Shown: piece after piece, positions 11,310-23,944 of the stretch
Layout of the letters: each line of letters starts with the position of its first letter
How positions within the stretch are numbered: position 1 is the first letter of the stretch
NCBI GenBank assembly: GCA_964247055.1
Contig: OZ176050.1
Location: 14,260,001-14,324,000, forward strand
DNA length: 64,000 nucleotides
Reading direction: 5' to 3'
DNA from: Paragordius varius
Lineage: Eukaryota > Nematomorpha
Made by a program: the position numbers and the translations under genes
Notes under the pieces: model-generated
Database searches by the model: none
Seen by the model: the letters and a program-made list of their open reading frames with translations, nothing else
Told to the model about the DNA's origin: nothing

Positions 11310-12001
11310 TAGGGTTGTGCTGACCAAGTCATTACCCGGTCAATTGACCAGGTCATGACCAGGGGACTATTTTTCTGACCCCGGTCATTTCAAAAACAGC
11401 TGTTTCAAAAATTGTTGGTGATTTTTTTGGAAGAGAAATAGTAAGATTTTATTGTTTTTATTATATTTTTTAAAACATATAAATTTAATATTTAAATATG
11501 CTTATTTAAAAATATAACATTGTAACATGCATCGTTATAAGATAAGCATTTAACCATATCCAGTTATTTGGGAAAACAAAATCAAGCAGCAGAAATTAAT
11601 TCATATATGTCAACCAATAAAATGAAAAAACATTTTATAATTAGATATTACAATGATGAAAGAATATAAAACAAACTTAGTAAAATTTGAAATATATTCA
11701 CTATGTATTTAAAGATTTAGAAGGCCACAAACATGTGGAAAAATTTATTTGAAAACAAAATTCTTGATTAAATTTTAAAAATAATAGAAAATAATTAATA
11801 TCAAAGAAATGTATAATATAAACTTTTAAGAAAAAAAAGGACATTATTAGTGATACCCAAGTGTCGTTCGAACATTATTTTCGCAATCCAATATCGCATG
11901 ATACTTATTTAAATGAAAAGTGGTCATGACCGTGGTCATGACCATGGTGTGACTAGGTCTGAGCGGACTTTTTTGAAAAACCAGTCAAATGCACAACCCT
12001 A
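11310..12001. mobile_element. hAT-like MITE with TGACC-rich ends
   Basis: Eleven-base terminal inverted repeats TAGGGTTGTGC / GCACAACCCTA. The subterminal regions are packed with GGTCATGACC-type palindromes (11335-11365 and 11925-11955), which look like clustered transposase-binding sites. There is no coding region. Flanking octamers GCTATAAC and GGTCCAAC match at 5 of 8 positions, so an 8-bp target duplication is only suggestive. It truncates the tandem array on its left and abuts a Helitron fragment on its right. Confidence 0.65.
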
Positions 12002-12202
12002 GGTCCAACACGTTCTCCGCAAAATTGTCTTAACCTGTTTTTTAGACAGGGTAGGCCCGAACTGGGGGCCTATTTCAAAAAAGGGCAAAGCTATTGTCGG
12101 GGCATTCATTAATGATATTTTTTCGATGATTGGATTTGAGTGGGTCTACCGGTTTACCGGTACCAGATCACTGCATTTGCCTTTTTTATAAATATATATA
12201 GA
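12002..12202 (-). mobile_element. Helitron 5' terminal fragment 1
   Basis: On - it begins with TCTATATATATTTATAAAAA directly after an A, then GTACCGGTAAACCGGTAGACCC. TC after A is the Helitron 5' terminus. It is truncated at the hAT-like element. Confidence 0.6.
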
Positions 12203-12239
12203 TTACCATAATGTGTTATTATCCATATTTTTTTTAACA

Positions 12240-12709
12240 TCCTATACATATGATGGATACTCCTTACTCAGCGGCTATCATCAAAGAAACGCTTATACCT
12301 TAAGCGAAAAATACAATCAAAAAATTATTTTTGTGGATTTTGTTTTTTTGGAAAAAAATGGCATTTTATGGGGGGAGCGGGTAAAAAGAGGGCCTAAATT
12401 AAAAAAGCGAGACGACTATGTTCGGCGCAATCGATAAGTAAAAAAAATCATATTTGAAATTGAATGGTCCAACACGTTCTCCAGAAAATTGTCTCAAAGA
12501 CACGATTTTTGTAGACTTCTTTTTTTAAATACCCCGTTTTTCACACTGGGTGGGCCCGAACTGGGCGCTATTTAAATAAAGGACGAAGCTAATGTCGGGG
12601 CATTCATTAATGATTTTATTTTTTCGATATTTGGATTTAATTGGGTCTACCGGTTTTCCGGTAACAGATCACAAAGCCAGCATTTTCCATTTATATAAAT
12701 ATATATAGA
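12240..12709 (-). mobile_element. Helitron 5' terminal fragment 2
   Basis: On - it begins TCTATATATATTTATATAAA preceded by A, then GTTACCGGAAAACCGGTAGA, and continues into body sequence homologous to 46610-46830. The 74-codon open frame inside it has no recognisable product. Confidence 0.6.
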
Positions 12710-12799
12710 TTTCATATTTTTAATTTATATATCTTTTATATTTGTTGATCCGAAGAGGTTAGAAGAATTAACGAAAATTTATCAATAAATTCTTTATAT

Positions 12800-13028
12800 T
12801 ACAGTCATGATACTTTATATTACCAATAATTTTTTTTCGTTAAATGGGTTTAAATATTTGGTAAAAAATGGAAAAAGGAAGAGCTCTGTGATAATCCTTA
12901 TACTTTTTTGGTGTATATGATATTGTTAATACTAGAGTGCTCTTGTATTTTCCATTCATTAACAAATATTTATACCCATTTAACCGAAGATAATAAATTT
13001 TTGATAAAATAAAGGATACATGACTGTA
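12800..13028. mobile_element. Family K MITE
   Basis: Ends ACAGTCATG and CATGACTGT with an inner inverted match (GTTAAATGGGTTTAAATATT against AATATTTATACCCATTTAAC). Flanked by TA. It abuts a family D MITE. Confidence 0.6.
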
Positions 13029-13030
13029 AT

Positions 13031-13225
13031 ACAGTATATGAGTAAGTATACATGGTTAGAAAATTATTGCCAAACAGTATCATACGCAACAAAGAGCAGT
13101 ATTATTGCTTTATAGTATATTTTTTTCCTACTCTTATTAGCCAATAATAATCTCTTTGCTGCATATGCTATTTGGGGCAATAATTAACAACTTTCTAGCA
13201 ATATATATTTACTTACTTATACTGT
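13031..13225. mobile_element. Family D MITE, copy 1
   Basis: Ends CAGTATATGAGTAAGTATAC and its inverted counterpart ending CTTACTTATACTG, with inner arms containing TTATTGGCTAATAAGA-like sequence. Flanked by TA, so mariner type. Confidence 0.65.
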
Positions 13226-14020
13226 AAAGTATTATCATCATTTTATAAATGTAAATTGTTATATGTATATATTTATTCAATAATAAAAATTGCACTGATA
13301 TTAATTTTTATAAACTTTTCTTCAATACACATGCTAAAAAAAATATTATAAAAATATGTTTAATATTAATTGCCAATAAAAAGTTGCACAAATCTTAACA
13401 TATTTCTAGTTTTTAGATGGATGAAATTATTTAAATTGCTTTTATATATAAAATAATTATTTGAAATTAACGAGGTATAATAATTTCACAAATTTTCTAT
13501 TTTTTTAAATTCTTATATCAATCCGCCAATTTATGCTTATTTTTATGGATTAAATTATTTAAACGGAAAATATATCTGGCCATTTTTATAAAAAGACTTT
13601 TTTGAACGAAAAAATGGTATACTTGAGTTTAACAATGATGTAGCTAAGATTTACACCAAATTATACAACATATTATTTGAAGAGGTGATGACCTTTTTAA
13701 ATGGGATGGGTTATTATTTTAGAATTGGCTAAATGTGATTAATTGATACTTTGTATTGAATCCGCCAAGGTTTTTTTTAATATATTTTTATTATATTGTT
13801 CTAGGATTCTTTTTACGTGATACTATAAATTTTGAACTTACTATCAAAAATTGTTATAATGGCCACTCAAGCTCAAAATCAAAAAAAGTTATTGATATGC
13901 AGACAAAACTTTAAAACACAACAACAATATTTTTTCAAAGAAAACCATACTTTTTGAACCTTGAGTTTTCCCATATAACTAATTTAATTGATAGCAGAAT
14001 CCCACATCCCATTAAACGGT
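13226..14020. other. A+T-rich spacer with a half copy of family A
   Basis: A left half of family A is recognisable at about 13890-13985 (ATGCAGACAAAACTT and AACCATACTTTTTGAACC). Nothing else identified. Confidence 0.5.
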
Positions 14021-14029
14021 CACATAGAA

Positions 14030-16600
14030 TATGAAAATCACATCCTATTATATTCAGGTCATGATACCCTTAAACGAAGCAGAGTGGCTTTGATAGTGAT
14101 CAAATAACTTGCCAACTCATTTGAAAATATCCATCCACAGGGCGATAGCATAATATCACTTCGATTGAACTCGTCTCCACAACCAAGAACGCTATTCCAA
14201 ATATATGCCCCTACTAACTCTAACAACGAAGAAGACTTTGAACAATTTTACGAGGCCCTCAGATCAGCTATTAAGAAGGTTCCACAAAAAAGACATGATA
14301 TTTGTACTGGACGACTTTAACGCGATAGTAGGTAATGATAATACACACCAAATCACTGGTGGGAAAGGACAGAATCAAAAACGATAGAAGCGACCGCCTC
14401 ATAGAATTTTGCAGCGAACATAAATTCTTCATATCAAACTTCTTTTTCCAACAACCTAAGAGAAAGCTATACACATGGACCTCACCTTGCAAGAGGCATA
14501 GAAACCAAATCGACTTTATTCTCGGTATGCAAAAACATAAATCTTCATTTATGAACGTAAAAACCTACCCTGGTTCCGACTGTTACTCTTATCGTAATCT
14601 CCTTGTAGCTAAACTTAAAATCAAACTAGTACTCTCACGCAAACCAATATCTCAGCATAAACCTAAATTAGTTTTTCTGCGACCTCCTCCGAGTTTCCTT
14701 TGTTACTTGAAAACAGATTGAAAATACTCGAAATAGACAATGACACTAAAAATCCTTGGAAAACAATACAAAATATCACTAGAACTACAGCCAGAGAATG
14801 CATCCCTATCCAAAATGCCATCATAACAAAATTTAGCTATCACAAAAAAGTTTAGATTTAGCGGACAAACGGCGCCAAGTAAAACGCAATAATACGGAAG
14901 AGTACAAATCATTTAACGCACAGTTCCAAACTCGGACGACAAAAAAGATCACACAATCAGCTGTGCTCAAAATTAAAAAAGGCTGCTAAATATAATAACA
15001 ACTATTTCGCTGAAGTAGATCACATTGCACCACGTAGGTTTAAAAGCCACAAGGCTCCAATGAGAAATGAAGATGGAGATATCATTACAAAAAACACTGG
15101 TGAAACAATGGGAACAATACGTATTAAAACTATACGGCACCAGCCTATAAAACGCCGATGAAAACAGTAATATCTATCAACATGACCGGCAGATCATCAA
15201 AAAAGAAGTTGAATTAGCGCTCATCGGAGGGGTAAAACGATATCACAACCGTCATTCGTTTTATCCCAATTCATATCATAACTGACTTATTCCAAATAAT
15301 ATTTGCTTACGCCTCATTTCCCCAAGATTGGTGCAAATCAATACTCATCCCCATCTTAAAAAAGCGATCCTACATTTAACAACTATAGAATAGCGCTAAT
15401 CAACCAAGCTTCAAAAGTTTTTCTCAAAATAATTTACAGTATCCATAAAAGCCGAACTTTCTAACACCCAAGCGGGATTTAAACCATACGCGGATGTAGG
15501 GACATGATTAGCAATATACGCTAGATATTTAAACACAAATTTCAGAATGAAACCCATATATACTTCATTGATTTATTAAAAACCTTCGACAGCGTGAAGC
15601 ACGACACGCTGTGGAGGCTTTATCTCAGATTGGAGTATCAGATTATATTATTAACATCATCAAATCCCTTTACTCCAATTCATCATTAACCATAAAAACC
15701 CCACACGGCACAAATAATTGGATACGATAAAACAATGGTTAACGACAAGGATGCGTCCCTACACCAACTCTTTTTAACGTTTGCATAGAAAATGTATTAA
15801 TAAATATAGTAAAGCTAATGGCATGACCTATGCTGACGACACTATACTGTTGTCAAATTGTGTGGACAGCCTAAAAAAATCTTTACAGAATTTTCAACTG
15901 AATGTCAAAAATTTGGTTTGACGATTAACCACAAAAAACTAATATTATGAATATAAACGCTAAGAATCATTACAACAATTTATCCTTTGACAACCAAAAA
16001 ATCAAAGTAGTTCCAAATACACTTATTTAAATCTTATCAATACGACTAACAACAGCACCCCCGACATCAGAAGAAGAATAGGAATCGCGAAATCAAAAAT
16101 AAAAAATATAATAAACTATGGTCGTCACATGACATCAATCACAAAACAAATATCCGGTTAGTTAAATCCCTAATATTCCCTGGTATGCTATACGCGTCAG
16201 AATGTTGGACAATAAAAAATGATGACGAAAGATACATTAACGCCTTCGAAATGTTACACTGGCGGATGATACTATAAAACACCTGAAAAGACAAAATAAA
16301 GAACACCGTAATCCTTGGCAAAATAAATCCCGAGATACACCTGATCGGCATGTGTCTGAAAATGAAATTATCATACTTTGGTCACATTACCAGAGATAAT
16401 GACTTGGATTTCCAACTAATGACAGGCAAGGTCGAAGGATCCAGCAAACGTGGTCGCTGCAAGATGCGCTGGATCGAAAACCTAACCAAAGAAACCAATC
16501 TTTCTTGACAACAGCTAACAGCACTCGCTTACAATAGAATAAACTGGAGAAAATATAACTTCGAAAGAGCAATAAATCGACCAATACTTTATATTTCATA
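14030..16600 (+). pseudogene. LINE retrotransposon, degenerate
   Basis: The first part encodes an endonuclease/exonuclease/phosphatase domain: IYAPTNSNNEEDFEQFYEAL at about 14197, VLDDFNAIVGND at about 14300, then LYTWTSPCKRHRNQIDFILG at about 14470. A reverse transcriptase follows: FIDLLKTFDS at about 15565, RQGCVPTPTLFNVCIENVL at about 15745, and YADDTILL at about 15826 (catalytic YxDD). A C-terminal LINE tail (LFPGMLYASECWT-like, then GRCKMRWIENLTKETNLS) reaches about 16510. The arrangement suggests an RTE/jockey-group non-LTR element; the clade is uncertain. Many stops and frame changes make it a dead copy. The 5' end and exact 3' end are not clear. Confidence 0.85.
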
Positions 16601-16659
16601 CTCAATAAAATAAAAAACAATGATTAAAAAGTACAGCAGCTTTTTGATAAAATATGCTT

Positions 16660-17002
16660 TCTTTCTGTTTTTACGTTTTGTATGCAAGTTTGTGAGAAAG
16701 GCTTGTTTAAATACAGAAAGAGGAATGCAAAAAATTTCAATATAGAAAAGAAAATAGAATACAGAAATAGAAACAATGTGTGCCAAAATTTTGAATCATT
16801 TTAATGTAGCGAATTTTTTTATTATAAATTGGGTAAAAAATAAAAATTACCAAAATTAAATCTAAAGAAAATAATTTTATATTAAAATAAGCGAAAATTC
16901 GTTTATGTGTATTTTTAAAAAATTATCAAAAAAAATAATTTAAGTATCAATATGGTCATGGGGTGATTTTAAAGCATTAGGGTCGCGGTTTGAGTACCAT
17001 TG
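16660..17002 (+). mobile_element. hAT right-end fragment with an empty F site
   Basis: Homologous to 20225-21088 but without the F insertion. It ends GGTTTGAGTACCATTG, the same terminus as the larger hAT. The TTAA at 16707-16710 corresponds to the F target. Confidence 0.6.
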
Positions 17003-18121
17003 TTCCAGAGTCTAAAATTGGGGCAGTTCTATAATCACCATTAAACGAACAGCCGATATAAAAATCAAATATAACAAGTTTTTGCTGGTACAGCCTGAAA
17101 AAGTTAAATATTTACATTTTCTAAGCAAATACAATTATTTGCTTGTTGCATTGGCGTTATAGAAAAAATGTTTGAGGAGGATTTTTTTATAATTTCCTAT
17201 TTTTTAATTTTTGTCGTAAATGTGCCTAAAAGGTGAAACAAAGCATATTTTTAAATGCAGAATACATCAAATTTTTAATTTAATCATATTTTAAACCGGT
17301 AGACCCATTCAAATCCAAATGTTAAAAAATATAATCAGTAATGAATGGCCGACAATAACTTCGCCTTTTTTTTGAATTAGGTCCCCAGTAAGGGCCACCC
17401 CGTGTAAAAAAGGGTTTTTTTTCGAAACACCAAGTCCACAAAAATCGTGTCTTTGAGACAATTTTCCTGAAAACGTGTTGGGCCATTTGAATTAAAATAT
17501 GATTTTTTACATATTTCGATGGCGCCTGCCCTCTTTTTACTCACACCCGCCGTAAAATGACACTTATTTATAAAAAAATTAAGTCCGCAAAAATAATTTT
17601 TTGAACCTATTTTCGCTTAACGTATGAGACCGTAAAAATTCGATGAGAATTCCAGGTAATCCCTGTTAAAGGGCAAAAATTTTAAGGCGTTTCATTAATA
17701 ATTGATGTGTAAGGAGATACCCGCTAAAAACTGACCCGTCATATCGAAATGGGGTGCCTTTGGGGCTAAATTTCAGAAAAACCATCAAACAATATGAGTT
17801 CAATGCTTAAAATATTAACCGCAACAAGGCAAACATTTAGGTCGGGTTTTTTAAATTAGCCGTCATTACGCCTAAAAAACTCGCTATCATTGAACAATTG
17901 TTAAAGCCATTCTTCCATAAACTATTAAAAACATATTGAATGAATAATGATTCCAGGTATTCCCATAAAAAGGCAAAAAATATTAGAGATATCTTTTTTA
18001 TATTGGCCTCTGAGTAGGGGGCTAGCTGCGCAAAAATGCGTCACTATATCGATACAGCATGCCTTTGGAGCCAAATTTCAGAAAACCTATGAGGCTATGT
18101 GAGTTTAATAAGGGCCTAAAA

Positions 18122-21088
18122 CAGTGGGATTCATTAAAAAAAGACGGGCCAAATAAAGTATATTTTTTTCGAGGATGAACCTTATAATGGCAAATATTCC
18201 ATAGATATTTGAACATATGCACATATTTATACTCTAAATCAGCACAATTTATATTTTGCGGATAGAATGTAAACCCAGCTACAAACATGTTAAAAAATTA
18301 AATTATTTTGATAACAACATTTATTTTGATATTAACTAATAATTTTTGAATTATTTCAACTCATGACAGGCCAATATTGCTACGTTGTCCATATAATCAT
18401 CGGTTAGGCGATTACTCTATGTATTCTTGGCATACTTCATTTTAAATATGCCGTTTCACACGTGTAATTTGAGGGAAAAACAGTTAGGATAACTTGAGCA
18501 CATTATTAATATTTACATATTTATTTGGCACAGCTTGCCAAAACTCTACATATCTTTCTTATCGATTTTCCTTGAATATAGCTCTTAAAATGGAATCATT
18601 TGTAAAACTACAAATTCAATGATATGCTCCTGATTAAAACCGAAATGCTTAAATTGCTTGATATTGGATATCTCATATATCATGGATTTTCAACGAGTTG
18701 GAAGCAATGTTTAATTTTTTCAATTATTAAAATCTGAATTTCATCTCATTAGATAAAAATGTTAAATGATTGTCTGTTATTAAACTAATCTCCGCGGTAA
18801 ATTCTATATTTTCTTCCTGAATCGTTTTAAGTTTTGAAAAATATGGGAGTGTTTTTGTAAATTCTTGTTTATATATTATTGATTTTTCTTCAAAAGCAAA
18901 TATTTGATTAGTATTGATTTATTATTTTGCTCCCTTGAAGACTTGTATTTAAAATACTAAGTTTATAAGTAAGTTGCAAAGGTAGGCTAATAAAACTCAC
19001 CATTCACTATTAATCCTGTCACACTTTCTGTTATCTTTTATAATTAGATTTCATGTCTTAAAACAAAAAAAATCTATTTTTGCTGAGGCTATCTCACAAC
19101 GGTGTACAAAAGAATATCATCAAATTCACTGTGGATTGTTTCAGAAGGTTTTTGAATTTACGGCGGTTGAATTTTCTGCCACGAATGTGGTTAACACAAC
19201 CGTTTTAATTACTAAATTGGGTGATTTCACACTTTTTACTCGAAACCAAGTTTTGCTGAATAAAGCAGTGGAAGAATTATTATTTTGCAGATGTTTGTTT
19301 TTCAAAAGAATAATAAATCCTTTGTTTATTCAATCATAGAGGGACAGCCATCTGTGCAGATCGAAACCAATTTTTTTGTAGATATACCATTATTATCGAA
19401 AAAGTGCTAATTATTTCGAGAAAATCACTTCCTTTCATGTTTTATTCATTGGTAAAAATTTTGAATATTCCTCGTTGGTTATGTTGTAGTTGAAAATCTC
19501 ACGAAGAGCACACACTGAGGTGTCGAACAAATATCAGTGCTAGAATCAATAACTAAAATATTTGCAGTTTCACACCAATAATATTGTTGAAAAATATATT
19601 TACACATATTTTCAATGCCTAAAACAGATGTTGAGTCAGATAATTAAAGTTATTTAATTCGCCCCATGATTTGATCTTTATTATGGAATTCATCATAAAA
19701 AGCGCAACCATTTTTTTAGTTGGGAATCAGTAAACGATATTTTTTCCTAAAATATACCAAATTTCATCCGCAGCTAATGTTACAGCTTTTTCCTGGGAGA
19801 TAGCACTGGACATAATAGATTTTTTTTTTCTGTAATTCCTACTTTTCATATTTTTCGTTTCTTTCCTCATGATTTTCTGGTAATTTATGAGAAGGATGTT
19901 TTGTAAAATGTCTTCCAATATTCTGTTTTTTGATTATGTTGTCCTACATATAAGGCAGTTAACAACATTTTTATTTAAAACGACAAAGAATTGTTCTTCC
20001 CATTCTTTTAAGGGAACGACTTTTTCAACGGATAATTTACGTTTTCATTAGATGTCACATCCTTTGAATTTATGTCCAAATATTATATTTTTTAAAAAAA
20101 ATAGGAATAAAATTTATATTATGCTATAAAAAAACAGGTCGAAATTCAATCATGTTGATTTGAAAAATATTTTATGGGAAAAAGTTATAAAAAATGATGC
20201 AGGGTAGCAATGAAAAGAATATGTATATGCAAGTTTGGGTGAAAGGCTTGCTTAACACTACGATTCAAATTGGGGTATTTAAATACCCCAGACTATATAT
20301 AAATTGAAATTTTTAAAAAACTACCTAAAGAAACGGTCCCAATATGCTACAAACCTAATAAAATTTTTAAATAAGCCGAAATATCTAAATAAAACTTAGA
20401 TTTGAAAAAAAGTTCCATATCAAACTACTCGCCGCTTTTGCAAAATATCATGTTTATTTGATTTTAAAGATAAAATGAAAGCTAATTAATCATTTAAATC
20501 ACATTTAACAGTGATAAAAACAGATAGAGCGATTATTTATACTATTTTTAAATTTATCTATATGTCATTTGGACTAAATATTTACCTTTCGGTTATACAT
20601 TAAAATAAGTAATATCAAGTATTTTTGAATTAAATTTTTTATATATTTCGGTTTATTAATGTTATATAGGTGCAAAATTCAGCCATGTTTTAGATTTCTT
20701 TCCTATTTTTGAATTATTTAATTTAAACAGGCCTGGGGTATCCAACTACCCCAAATTGAATCGAAGGATGGAAATGAATGTGTTGTATCCAAGTGTTTAA
20801 TGCAAAAGAGGAATGCAATAAAAATTTCAAAATAGAAAAGAAAATAGAATACGGAAACAAAAACAACGCGTGTACCAAAAATTTTAAAATTTTTTTAGAT
20901 TTAAATTGGGAATAAATAATAATTATCAAAATTAAATCTAAAGAAAATAAATATTTTTAAAATAAGCCAAAATTCGTTTAAAAATTCATCAATAAAAAAA
21001 TAATTTAAGTATCAATATGGTCATAGGGCAATTTTAAAGCACTGTTAGACCCGCCTGCGGCCCGCGGGCCGCGGTTTGAGTACCATTG
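18122..21088 (-). mobile_element. hAT transposon (ZBED5/SCAND3-like), decayed
   Basis: Starts CAGTGGGATTC and ends GAGTACCATTG. The flanking octamers are GCCTAAAA (18114-18121) and GCCCATAT (21089-21096), a plausible worn 8-bp duplication. On - between about 20000 and 18400 are decayed transposase pieces: STDICSTPQCVLFVRFSTTT at about 19540, GISTKKLVSICTDGCPSM at about 19360 (the VCTDGAPAM-like motif of this hAT group), and a C-terminal YTCETAYLK near 18460 (dimerisation-domain type). Stops are frequent. A family F MITE is inserted at 20256-20796. Confidence 0.65.
20256..20796. mobile_element. Family F MITE inside the hAT
   Basis: TTAA at 20252-20255 and 20797-20800. The uninterrupted version of the flanks, GGCTTG-TTTAA, is at 16701-16710. 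Confidence 0.85.
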
Positions 21089-21821
21089 GCCCATATTTAT
21101 TACCCCTTACAAATATTTTAGTATAGGGGGTTAAATGAGTCGCTAAGAAAAGTTTTCTGAAAAATTCGCCGCCTTAAAACAATTATTTAGTTTTGAAGCA
21201 ATATTTCCAAGAACTTATAGGAACATATGGACGTTATTAAATATTCCCCATATAAAAACAAAAATTTTGCCCGACGCTTTTTTATACCTGCCTCTGGGTA
21301 AGAAGATAGCCGTCAAAAACTGTGCCACTATATAGAAATTGCGTTGTTTTGGAACTAATTTAAACTCAAGCCATATGAGCTCATTTAAAGTTCGAATACA
21401 CGTAACTAGGTAAAAATTAATTCAGTCGTTAATTTGGGGCTATTATGCCCTAATACGCCATCATATAAGGGTTATTTAATGTTAATTTTTCAATTAACCC
21501 ATGAGACGATGGTCTCAAAGATGATTCCAAATATTTTCCTTATATAGGCAAAGAATTTAACGTAGCGCTTATAGGCCTAAGGGTAGGGGTGTATCCGTTT
21601 AAAACTGAGACACCATACAAAAATGGCGTGTCTTTGAAGCTAATAAAAAAAGAAGCCATGCAAATTCGATGAATATTACCCATAAAAGTTTAAAATTATA
21701 GTATAGTGGTTTTTTACGTTAGCCGTCAATTTTTGGCCCTATACACCAGTAAACAATATAATAGTATGAATGCACCGTTTTGAAAATCTTATGAGATCAT
21801 AGTTACTAAATAATGTTTCGG

Positions 21822-21845
21822 AATAATCCACATATGTGGATTATT
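21822..21845. repeat. 24-bp perfect palindrome in the Helitron
   Basis: Two 12-base arms, AATAATCCACAT and ATGTGGATTATT, with no spacer. The equivalent at about 45210-45226 is partly decayed (CCATATATGTGG). Confidence 0.8.
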
Positions 21846-21915
21846 TTATTGATCCCTTTTTTCAAATAGCCCCCCTCCCAGAAGTCCGAAGGACTTCCTC
21901 GGGTTGCGTATTTAC

Positions 21916-23759
21916 AATAACTATTATTCATTTTCATTTATTGATAAAATAGCTAAAACATTAAATTAAACAAACAGAGTTTGAGGGAAAAAAGGAGCAA
22001 AAAAGGTATAATGTATTTGAAATTGAACTCGCTTCCATTAGGCCACCCTAAAAATGAAAATAAAAGTATATTTGATTATATAAATATTATCAAAAATTCA
22101 TACAGAAAAATATAACATAATACAGACTCTATAGTTAAGCAATTGGTCTTCAAAATTGCTGTTATTGCATATTATGAAAAATACACTGTGAATATAATTT
22201 GTCTGGGATGTGTTTGTACTGAAGGCTTATATTTTAAAATAAAATTAAGCTTAATTATAAAACGCGGTAAAATTCAATAAATGTTATGTTTAATATTAAC
22301 GCTGCATATTTGAATATAATGCAAAAATCTAAACATTTAACTCTCTACGGTATATAAAAAGGTATAAATTTAAATATATTATAAATTAAAGCCTAATTTT
22401 TAAAATAATATGAAAAAAAATTTAATTTGTAAGATGTATTTAACATAAAATAGGAATATATATAGTTTTAGCATAATAATTTTATACAAAGCTTTACCAT
22501 AAATTAACTAGTTATTTAATATCCCAAAAAGTTTAACAAAAAATGATATTTGCAGCCACATTAGTTGTTATGTAACATCATTCACACGTCCTAGTGTATG
22601 GATGATTAAAAAAAACTTAAAGCTTTTAAATGGTTTATATATTATATTAGCTGTTTAGCAAATTTTGGTTTTTGCTTTAATTCTTAGTAAATTGAATGCC
22701 TCTAATTATTTAATTTAAGTCTACGAAGCCGCCAACGTAACCTATTAAATATGGAGCTAAAATAATTATTCATCCACATCGTATTATACTTTTGGTGATA
22801 GAAATAATTGTGTCAGATTTTGCAATTTAATAAATATATTATCAATATACCAATTAGCTTATACCAATTATCATGAATATTGCTTTAAATTTCTTGGAAT
22901 ACAACGTTAACTAAAAAAGTATTAGGTATATATAAGCTAATAAAAATAATCCCAACTTAATCATTCCGTAACACAGGAAATAATTATTTTTATGAAGAAC
23001 ACAAATTTATAGAATGTCTATTAATTTTAAAATAGGATAAAATTCTTTTTGCCTTAAAATCGTGTCTTTAACTGTGAAAACCTAAAAAAGACAATTATAA
23101 GTCCGATTGTTTATCGTCATGCTTCCAGCATGAATCAAGTCGAAATTAATATTTTAGGGTATTTTTCATCTCTGATAAAAAGGTTAATATTATATAGATC
23201 GAAAATATTTTAAAATCTTACGAATTTATAACGTATTGAGTTACAATGCCGTCACATCCGGTAACCTAAATATAGTATATATCTAAAAAATCCATAGCAA
23301 ATCAAATTTATCAATAAGTTTCTCATTATTATCAAATCTATTTATATAGAATAGGATGATCTAATTTTATTAACTTTACATGCGACATATTAAATTGGAA
23401 ATATATTTGATAATTATAGGCCAATTATTTTTGTACAAAAATTTATAAATCTTTAAAAAATTAAAAATTTAATATTTGAAATTTTAACGCCCTATATTTG
23501 TTGTTCAATTTATATCTTGTTATCTTTTTATCAAGAAAGTTTCGGTTGCTTGCTCAGGGCTGACAGCGATTATAAATAAGTTTTTTATAAACATATCTTT
23601 ACCTTATACTACTATTAACAACATTTCTCCTCTTCATTTCACATTCATGCATATAAATTATATATCCATAATCTTTTTAAGTTTAATAATAATCAATAAG
23701 TTTTTATGCTTTATAAACACCAATGTAATAAATTGCTATATGAATGATGATGATAGTTA
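21916..23759. other. A+T-rich spacer, nothing recognised
   Basis: No coding, RNA or repeat match that I can support. Only scattered short open frames. Confidence 0.5.
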
Positions 23760-23944
23760 TTATAAATATTTCATGTATTTTACCCTAAATTCAACAGGGG
23801 TATTAATCGCAGCAAAAGTAATTGTGTGATTGACCAGGCTCCCAAGTTTTCCGAAATAAGTTGCAGTAATTCCTACGGGCGGAGTTGCACTCAGCGTATC
23901 ATTTACACCTTTGATGGTGATGGTGTTTCCACCCCTGTCTATAA
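23760..23944 (-). CDS. Candidate terminal exon of a CUB-like secreted protein
   Basis: On - the acceptor TTGCTTTAG is followed by 60 codons and a stop at 23760-23762. The peptide starts IDRGGNTITIKGVNDTLSAT and ends PVEFRVKYMKYL. Base composition is clearly richer in G+C than the surroundings, and codon use looks coding. The hydrophobic/Gly pattern with a terminal FRVKY resembles the C-terminal half of a CUB domain, but this is a weak assignment. The exon starts with two bases of a split codon, so the upstream exon must end with one. Partner exons were not found with confidence. Confidence 0.45.

Larger units (their letters stand above)
17270..21915 (+). mobile_element. Helitron interrupted by a hAT element
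   Basis: The 5' part (17285-18121) has the conserved ACCGGTAGACCCATTC block, then body repeats. The body resumes at 21089 with TTTATTACCCCTTACAAATA, matching the 45.1-47.1 kb copy read in reverse, and runs to about 21910, ending with a GAAGTCC/GGACTTC hairpin and CTCGGG. The 5' TC terminus is eroded here. Joining the two sides across the hAT restores the order seen in the other copies. No Rep/helicase is visible, so it is non-autonomous or decayed. Confidence 0.6.

Noticed and set aside
12213-12437. A 74-codon open frame with basic C-terminus
   Set aside because: Lies in Helitron body sequence that is not open in the homologous copy at 46.6-46.8 kb.
14205-14721. A host craniofacial-development-protein-2-like gene
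   Set aside because: The similarity is to the LINE endonuclease, and LINE reverse transcriptase follows directly.
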